Below, piece after piece: positions 1 to 5,990 of a DNA stretch of 5,990 nucleotides. Every line of letters starts with the position of its first letter. Positions within the stretch are counted from its first letter, which is position 1. Below the pieces are notes generated by a model. The model searched no databases. It saw only the letters and a list, made by a program, of their open reading frames with translations, and was not told the origin of the DNA. The stretch comes from Opitutia bacterium (GTDB lineage Bacteria > Verrucomicrobiota > Verrucomicrobiia > Opitutales > Coraliomargaritaceae), in NCBI GenBank assembly GCA_003503355.1, contig DOCS01000162.1:258-6247 (forward strand), in the 5' to 3' direction. The translations under genes were made by a program, and so were the position numbers.

Positions 1-8
1 TCCGGTTC

Positions 9-39
9 GCTGCGCGCCCGGTCTTGTCGGTCGCGCAGC
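9..39 (+). repeat. GC-rich inverted repeat (hairpin) at the left edge
   Basis: GCTGCGCG at 9-16 is the exact reverse complement of CGCGCAGC at 32-39. After one C/T mismatch (17/31), three more pairs can form (18-20 with 28-30), closing a 7-nt loop. GTTC at 5-8 could also pair with GAAC at 47-50 across a bulge. The element lies 36 bp before a terminator, so it may be the 3' part of a structured RNA or the end of an upstream gene. I recognise no RNA family, and a T-arm or CCA end of a tRNA is not present. Confidence 0.5.
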
Positions 40-75
40 TCCCTCGGAACGAATTCTGTAGCTCCCAGCATTTTT

Positions 76-110
76 AGCCCGTTGATTCTCTTGAGTCAGT
101 GGGCTTTTTT
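76..110 (+). terminator. Rho-independent terminator of the upstream transcript
   Basis: AGCCCGTTGA (76-85) pairs along its full length with TCAGTGGGCT (96-105). This gives a 10-bp stem with two G-U wobbles and a 10-nt loop, and the stem runs straight into six T residues (105-110). There is no matching A-run on the 5' side, so it should act on plus-strand transcription only. It separates whatever lies upstream of the window from the ligA transcription unit. Confidence 0.8.
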
Positions 111-2286
<2,176 letters not shown>

Positions 2287-2288
<2 letters not shown>

Positions 2289-2293
2289 GCGGA
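2287..2293 (+). promoter_or_regulatory. Ribosome binding site for the DUF3592-like gene
   Basis: AGGCGGA starts inside the ligA stop codon and lies 7 nt before ATG 2301. It resembles AGGAGGA with one change. Its position fits translational coupling to ligA and supports the chosen start. Confidence 0.5.
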
Positions 2294-2300
2294 TTGAACT

Positions 2301-3491
2301 ATGGCAACTTTTAGTATCAACAAACACTCGAACTCTAGTCACCGTTTGGGCAAAGCTAGTGGCAAGGCCATCGGCCTACTGTTTGGCTGTGTCTTTTTCG
2401 CCATGGGTGCCCTATTTTGCTGGCTGATGGGCTTGAGCCCGCTGCTCAAATCGCTGGATAGTAACGAGTGGCTGCAGGTCAGCTGTGTGATTGATTCCAG
2501 CGAGGTCGGAAGCCACAGGGATAGTGATGGCACCAGCTACAGCGTCGACATCTGTTTCAGCTATTCGGCCCGCGGCATCAGCTACCAAAGTGACAGCTAT
2601 GACTTCGCCGCTGGCAGCTCCAGCGGCCGCAGCGCTAAAGCCGCGATCGTCGCTCGCTATCCGGTCGGCTCGCAACAGGACTGCTGGGTCAACCCGCAAG
2701 ATCCCAGTCAAGCGGTGCTCTCCAGAGACATCCCGCGCAGCGTGTACTTCGTGATTCCGTTTTGCTCGGTATTCATGATCATTGGAATTTCTGTGATGCT
2801 CGGCACGCTGGGATGGCTGCCCAAGCAATGGAACCTAGGCTTCAATAGCCGACACAAACGCGTCTCGACCGAGGCGACCGGCACCCAGCAACTGAAATCC
2901 AGTTCCACTGGGATTGGCAAAGTGATCGGCGTCACCGTTGCTGCCTGTTTCTGGAATGGTATCGTCAGCGTATTTTTGATCCAACTCGTCAATAGCCACC
3001 GCAGTGGTCACCCCGACTGGTTTCTCACCCTGTTCCTCATTCCATTTGTGCTGATCGGCATTGCCCTGATTTTAGCCATTTTCCATTCACTACTGGCACT
3101 GGCGAACCCGAAGCTCGAACTGAGACTGAGCGAATCCAGTCCGGCACTCGGCGATCGTGTGCAGCTCGAATGGAGTGCGACCAAGCCACTCACGAAAGTG
3201 CGCCATTTGAAAATTTCCCTGCAGGGCGAAGAGGCGGCCACCTATCGTCGCGGGACCAATTCAGCGACGGACCACTCCTCCTTCCACCACGACATACTGC
3301 TCGAGCTAGACCAACCGGCGACTCAACAGCGCGGTACGCTGGAGCTGTGCATTCCGATCGACAGCATGCACAGTTTCGACTGCGCGAATAACAAGATCAC
3401 CTGGCGGCTCTGCGTCGACGGCGAGATTCCACGGTTCCCAGACATTAAGAACAGCTACCCGATCACTGTTCGCGCGATTCCACTCAGCTAG
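2301..3491 (+). CDS. Membrane protein with DUF3592-like region and arrestin-like C-terminal domain
   Basis: Function unknown. The 396-residue product has four likely membrane helices (about 22-44, 148-169, 207-230 and 240-266). Between the first two lies a DUF3592-type region: W57 and a short strand ending in C62, a Y-S-V-D-I-C-F-S-Y pattern at 80-88, YPVG at 120-123, and WVNPQDPSQAVL at 129-140, the usual position-specific ending of that family. By the positive-inside rule this domain is probably outside the cytoplasm. Residues 268-396 form a beta-rich tail ending in an ITWRLCVDGEIPRFPD-type segment (366-381), which resembles the second half of an arrestin-like domain. The gene starts 12 bp after ligA and ends 11 bp before another arrestin-like gene, so it is probably part of the same operon. 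Family assignments are from pattern memory; the helices and spacing are directly visible. Confidence 0.8.
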   Translation: MATFSINKHSNSSHRLGKASGKAIGLLFGCVFFAMGALFCWLMGLSPLLKSLDSNEWLQVSCVIDSSEVGSHRDSDGTSYSVDICFSYSARGISYQSDSYDFAAGSSSGRSAKAAIVARYPVGSQQDCWVNPQDPSQAVLSRDIPRSVYFVIPFCSVFMIIGISVMLGTLGWLPKQWNLGFNSRHKRVSTEATGTQQLKSSSTGIGKVIGVTVAACFWNGIVSVFLIQLVNSHRSGHPDWFLTLFLIPFVLIGIALILAIFHSLLALANPKLELRLSESSPALGDRVQLEWSATKPLTKVRHLKISLQGEEAATYRRGTNSATDHSSFHHDILLELDQPATQQRGTLELCIPIDSMHSFDCANNKITWRLCVDGEIPRFPDIKNSYPITVRAIPLS

Positions 3492-3502
3492 CCCAACAGA
3501 CC

Positions 3503-3910
3503 ATGGATGACACACTCTTCATTGATTTAGAACAAACACAGCTGCTACCGGGCCAACATGTTGCCGGCAAGATTCTGTGGGCGCTTGAAAAAGGGCCTAA
3601 AGAAATACGCCTCTCACTCGGCTGGAGCACCGAAGGTCGAGGCTCACGCGATGACAAAATCGAAGCGGAACTGAACTGGAGCACCGAGGCGACCAGCGGC
3701 GAGGAGTCCTTCGAATTTACTCTGCCGGCATCTCCCTACTCGTTCGACGGCACGCTCATCTCGCTCAACTGGGCGCTGACGCTCAGCGTCAAAAAAGGCA
3801 AGGCGACGCATCAGTTACCCATCACGGTTTCACCTCACGCCGAAGCCATCGCGCTCTCGGCGGTCCCCAATGAAAGCAAGCGCAAACCCTTTTCGTTCCT
3901 CAAGCGTTGA
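3503..3910 (+). CDS. Small arrestin-like beta-sandwich protein
   Basis: Function unknown. The 135-residue product has no signal peptide or membrane helix, so it should be cytoplasmic. It shows an alternating-strand pattern typical of arrestin-like or Spo0M-like folds: LLPGQHVAGKI at 14-24, EIRLSLGWSTEGRG at 34-47, a second WSTE at 59-62, FEFTLPASPYSFDGTLISLNWAL at 70-92 (a polypeptide-binding strand pair in arrestin-like proteins), and ITVSP at 107-111. The last 10 residues are basic (KRKPFSFLKR). It probably partners with the arrestin-like tail of the preceding membrane protein, since both share the fold and sit 11 bp apart. No clear Shine-Dalgarno precedes ATG 3503, so re-initiation after the upstream stop is likely. 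The end overlaps the next gene by 41 bp. Confidence 0.78.
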   Translation: MDDTLFIDLEQTQLLPGQHVAGKILWALEKGPKEIRLSLGWSTEGRGSRDDKIEAELNWSTEATSGEESFEFTLPASPYSFDGTLISLNWALTLSVKKGKATHQLPITVSPHAEAIALSAVPNESKRKPFSFLKR

Positions 3911-4451
3911 GCAAATACGCTACGCGCTGCACGCGGAGGCGCTGGAGTCGCTGGTCGATCAGGCGCTCAGTCTGAGTTGCAGCTGTTTGCTCGGCCCCAA
4001 AGGCAGCGGCAAAACCACCTTACTCGAAGACCTCGAAGCACCCTTACAGCAGCGTGGCTTTCAAATACACTGGGCTCGGCTGCAACTTGAATCGACGCAG
4101 CAAGTACGCACGCACACCATAGCCCGCTTGCAGGATTTAGGCGCACAACACGTCTGTCTGTTTGACGGCACAGAGGTGCTAAACTTCTGGCAGTGGCGGC
4201 GCGTTTGCAACATCGCACGCAGCAATCGAATGGCCCTGATCGCGACGCTGCATCGGAAGCGTCGCGTGCCGATTTTACTGCGAACTCAAGCTAATTGGCC
4301 TCTGGCGCATCAGTTGGTCCGACAACTCTCCGGCAGTCATTACAGCGAGCAGCTGCATCAACACGCGCAACAAGCCTTTCAATCCAGTCACGGCAATATG
4401 CGGGAAGTGTTCCGAGCTTGCTACTTGGTGTTAGCTCACGAGTCCTGTTAG
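3870..4451 (+). CDS. Small P-loop NTPase of an arrestin-associated module
   Basis: The 193-residue product binds and probably hydrolyses ATP; its cellular role is unknown. A textbook Walker A, GPKGSGKTT, is at 42-50 with K48 as phosphate-binding lysine. A Walker B-like strand, VCLFDG, is at 95-100 with D99, but no glutamate follows directly. IATLHR (124-129) is in the place of a sensor strand. The C-terminal helix HGNMREVFRACYLV spans 174-187. No AAA+ arginine finger or lid domain can be assigned, so it is closer to a stand-alone STAND- or ATP-binding domain. ATG 3870 lies inside the upstream gene. No later ATG precedes Walker A, and the N-terminal NPFR segment (6-9) looks conserved in type, so the overlap is probably real. 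Last gene of the presumed operon; no terminator is visible after it. Confidence 0.8.
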   Translation: MKASANPFRSSSVEQIRYALHAEALESLVDQALSLSCSCLLGPKGSGKTTLLEDLEAPLQQRGFQIHWARLQLESTQQVRTHTIARLQDLGAQHVCLFDGTEVLNFWQWRRVCNIARSNRMALIATLHRKRRVPILLRTQANWPLAHQLVRQLSGSHYSEQLHQHAQQAFQSSHGNMREVFRACYLVLAHESC

Positions 4452-4499
4452 ATTTCTGCAAAGCGGACTTACAGGTGACTTAGTTGATGAAAGAACAGC

Positions 4500-4506
4500 G
4501 AAGGAT
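4500..4506 (+). promoter_or_regulatory. Ribosome binding site retained before the transporter pseudogene
   Basis: GAAGGAT lies 8 nt before ATG 4515 (a second ATG follows at 4518). It is the best Shine-Dalgarno match in the window, which supports a genuine gene start here even though the gene behind it is broken. Confidence 0.55.
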
Positions 4507-4514
4507 AAGTTTTG

Positions 4515-4838
4515 ATGATGAACCTGGAAGCCATCAATTCCCTGTTACTGAATCAACCGCTGATCCCCCTGTTCGCTATTGTCGCGACAGGCTGCGGTTC
4601 GGCAACCTTACGATCAAAGGGATGAATATCCGAAGTGTGGGGTGTACTGTTTGCCGCCCAGCTTGCCGGTCACCTCGGATATAGTATTCCCAGCGGCGTT
4701 GGCACGCTCGGACTGGTGCGCTTTGTCTATTGTGGGCTCGTCATGCTGGTCAGTCTCGTGCCACTGCTCGTCGCCTATCCAGTTGCGCTGATCGTGATGA
4801 TCCTGATTGCCAAAGTGCTCATCGGCTTACTGGTGTAA
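4515..4838 (+). pseudogene. Remnant of an AspT/YidE-type membrane transporter gene
   Basis: Three pieces in two reading frames add up to the start and probably the end of one membrane protein. From ATG 4515 one frame reads a helix (NQPLIPLFAIVATGC) up to about 4595 and then hits TGA at 4623. From about 4598 to 4642 the next frame continues the logic with FGNLTIKGMNI. From 4644 the original frame resumes with GVLFAAQLAGHLGYSIP and runs to TAA 4836-4838. This order matches the N-terminus of the AspT/YidE/YbjL family (helix, G-x-[IL]-x-[IL]-x-G, GVL...GHLG, then an LGL-x-x-F-x-[FY]-C strand). It implies one base lost near 4593-4598 and one gained near 4643. After FVYC (about 4733) the text jumps to AYPVALIVMILIAK, which resembles the extreme C-terminus of such carriers, so most of a roughly 500-residue protein seems deleted. 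The family call is from memory; the frameshifts follow from the reading frames. Confidence 0.6.
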
Positions 4839-4858
4839 ACACTTGTCACATTACCGAA

Positions 4859-4886
4859 TAGACAGCGCGCAGCGACTGCGTATACT
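4859..4886 (+). promoter_or_regulatory. Sigma-70-type promoter for the sugar kinase
   Basis: TAGACA (4859-4864, five of six matches to TTGACA) is followed after 16 bp by TATACT (4881-4886, five of six matches to TATAAT). Transcription would start about 7 nt after the -10 box, at or next to the A of ATG 4893. No Shine-Dalgarno precedes that ATG, which agrees with a leaderless or nearly leaderless mRNA. Confidence 0.55.
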
Positions 4887-4892
4887 CGACGA

Positions 4893-5855
4893 ATGCAGGT
4901 ATTTTTAGGTGTGGATGGAGGCGGCACCCAAACGCGTAGCCTACTCGTCGATGAGCTGGGTACAGTGCTAGGCCGTGGGCTCGCGGGCTCAACCAACATT
5001 CACCAGTGCGATGCAGCCACCTTTCGCGCAAACTTACACTCGGTAGTGGAGCAAGCATTTGCCGGGATGGACACAGACTCCATCGAATTGGCCGCGGCTT
5101 GCTTCGGCATCGCCGGCTTATCCACGCCCAAGGCACATCAACAAGCCGAAGCAGTCATTGCCGAACTCAAGCTGCGCCCCAAGGCCGTATCGATCCTAAC
5201 CGACGCCCACATCGCCCTGAGCGGTGGCTTGGCGGGTGCGCCTGGCATGGTACTGTTGGCTGGAACCGGCTCCGCCTGCTTTGGGATCGATGCAGACGGC
5301 AGCCTGCGTCGTACCGGAGGATGGGGCTCGATCGCCGATGATGGCGGTAGCGGCGGTTGGATCGGCCGGCAGGCGATCGAATGTGCGATCCGGCAAGCGG
5401 ATGGGCGACGCTCGGGCGAGTTGCTCAAAAATGCAATCTTCGAGCAACTCAAGATCAGCTCCCTAGACCAGGTCATTCAACGCCTGCATGCAGAGTCGAT
5501 ACAATGGAACGAAATCGCAGCGCTGTGCCCCACCGTGCTACAATTGGCGCAATCCGGCGATGCCGATGCCAATCAAATCGTACAGCGTGCCATCGATGAG
5601 CTCGTGGCACTGATCCGGGCGACCGCAGCGAAATTGGATCTCACGGCCATTCCTCTAGTCCTGATGGGGGGCTTGGTCGACAACGATTCCTTCTTTACCC
5701 AGCGTCTAAGCAAACAGATCCGCCAGACTGTTCCTGAAATTGAAATCCAGCCCCCACACCTCCCTCCGGTTGCGGGCGCAGTGCTGGAAGCATTTAAATT
5801 GCAACAGAATCACATCCCGGCGGCATTCACCAAGCGGCTACAGGCTTCGCGTTAA
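4893..5855 (+). CDS. BadF/BadG/BcrA/BcrD-family sugar kinase, probable N-acetylglucosamine kinase
   Basis: Probably phosphorylates N-acetylglucosamine (or N-acetylmuramic acid) with ATP to the 6-phosphate in the cytoplasm, feeding amino-sugar catabolism or wall recycling. The 320 residues show the ASKHA fold order: phosphate-1 loop DGGGTQT at 8-14, CFGIAG at 70-75, the probable catalytic aspartate D104 in TDAHIAL, phosphate-2 loop LAGTGS at 122-127, the GGWGS turn at 142-146, DDGGSGGWIG at 149-158, the adenosine loop LMGGL at 257-261, and PPVAGAVLEA at 291-300. The length is normal for bacterial GlcNAc kinases of this family. 2-Hydroxyacyl-CoA dehydratase activators share the fold but carry a 4Fe-4S cysteine pair that is absent here, so a sugar kinase is preferred. 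The exact substrate cannot be fixed from sequence. It has its own promoter and stands 54 bp after the transporter remnant, whose intact form may once have belonged with it. Confidence 0.88.
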   Translation: MQVFLGVDGGGTQTRSLLVDELGTVLGRGLAGSTNIHQCDAATFRANLHSVVEQAFAGMDTDSIELAAACFGIAGLSTPKAHQQAEAVIAELKLRPKAVSILTDAHIALSGGLAGAPGMVLLAGTGSACFGIDADGSLRRTGGWGSIADDGGSGGWIGRQAIECAIRQADGRRSGELLKNAIFEQLKISSLDQVIQRLHAESIQWNEIAALCPTVLQLAQSGDADANQIVQRAIDELVALIRATAAKLDLTAIPLVLMGGLVDNDSFFTQRLSKQIRQTVPEIEIQPPHLPPVAGAVLEAFKLQQNHIPAAFTKRLQASR

Positions 5856-5893
5856 AAGGCGAGACTGCTACGCGCAGCGGTGGTCTGGACCGA

Positions 5894-5990
5894 TCACTCC
5901 GCGTCGAGTAATCCCTGAGTTTTATTATGTAAGTCTATGGTGTCTAACCAATCAGTTATGTAAGCGGCCAATGCATGCAGAAATTCATGT
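5894..5990 (-). CDS. C-terminal end of an unidentified gene running off the window
   Basis: Read on the minus strand from the right edge, one frame stays open for 31 codons and ends with TGA at 5896-5894. The translation starts HEFLHALAAYITDWLD and ends NKTQGLLDAE. It is an acidic, helix-like sequence of balanced composition, as expected of a real protein tail. The stop lies 38 bp past the kinase stop, a usual convergent arrangement. The fragment is too short to assign a family and a chance open frame of this length cannot be excluded. The start and most of the gene lie outside the window. Confidence 0.45.
   Translation of the reverse strand, partial: HEFLHALAAYITDWLDTIDLHNKTQGLLDAE

Noticed and set aside
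2868..3694. ACCGAGGCGACC shared by the DUF3592-like gene and the arrestin-like gene, and TGGAGCACCGA twice in the latter
   Set aside because: All are in coding frame over short S/T-E-A-T or W-S-T-E strings; they look like chance or beta-strand similarity and not a mobile repeat.
5864..5881. Possible terminator hairpin ACTGCT/AGCGGT after the kinase
   Set aside because: The stem is only 6 bp with a wobble, and no T-run follows on either strand.
5925..5964. TTATGTAAG repeated at 5925-5933 and 5956-5964, operator-like
   Set aside because: Both copies fall inside the probable minus-strand coding end, in different codon phases; two 9-mers alone are weak evidence for a binding site.

Overview
The window reads as an ordinary chromosomal segment of a moderately GC-rich bacterium, most likely from Verrucomicrobiota and possibly an Opitutia/Puniceicoccales-like lineage. 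That placement is inference. It rests on the style of the LigA protein and on a block encoding a DUF3592/arrestin-like membrane protein, a small arrestin-like protein and a small P-loop NTPase, a combination I associate loosely with Planctomycetes and Verrucomicrobia. No rRNA, tRNA, IS element or CRISPR array is visible.

Layout. Positions 1-110 hold the tail of an upstream transcript: a GC-rich inverted repeat (9-39) and a clear Rho-independent terminator (76-110). A non-coding leader of about 175 bp follows. Next come four tightly spaced plus-strand genes: ligA (285-2288), a four-helix membrane protein with a DUF3592-like region and an arrestin-like tail (2301-3491), a 135-residue arrestin-like protein (3503-3910), and a P-loop NTPase (3870-4451) that overlaps its upstream neighbour by 41 bp. 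The gaps of 12 and 11 bp and the overlap suggest one operon. Positions 4515-4838 are the wreck of an AspT/YidE-type transporter gene: two compensating frameshifts near the start and a large internal deletion, with a ribosome binding site still in place. A BadF/BadG-family sugar kinase, probably an N-acetylglucosamine kinase, follows at 4893-5855. It sits so close behind a good promoter that its mRNA may be leaderless. At the right edge the minus strand carries what looks like the last 31 codons of a convergent gene (5894-5990).

Function. LigA seals nicks in replication and repair using NAD+. The three genes after it look like a membrane-linked module of unknown role: an anchored arrestin-fold domain, a free arrestin-fold protein and an ATP-binding partner. 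The kinase belongs to amino-sugar salvage or cell-wall recycling and is independently promoted. The two points most worth a second look are the loss of all four zinc-binding cysteines in LigA and the uncharacterised three-gene module behind it.
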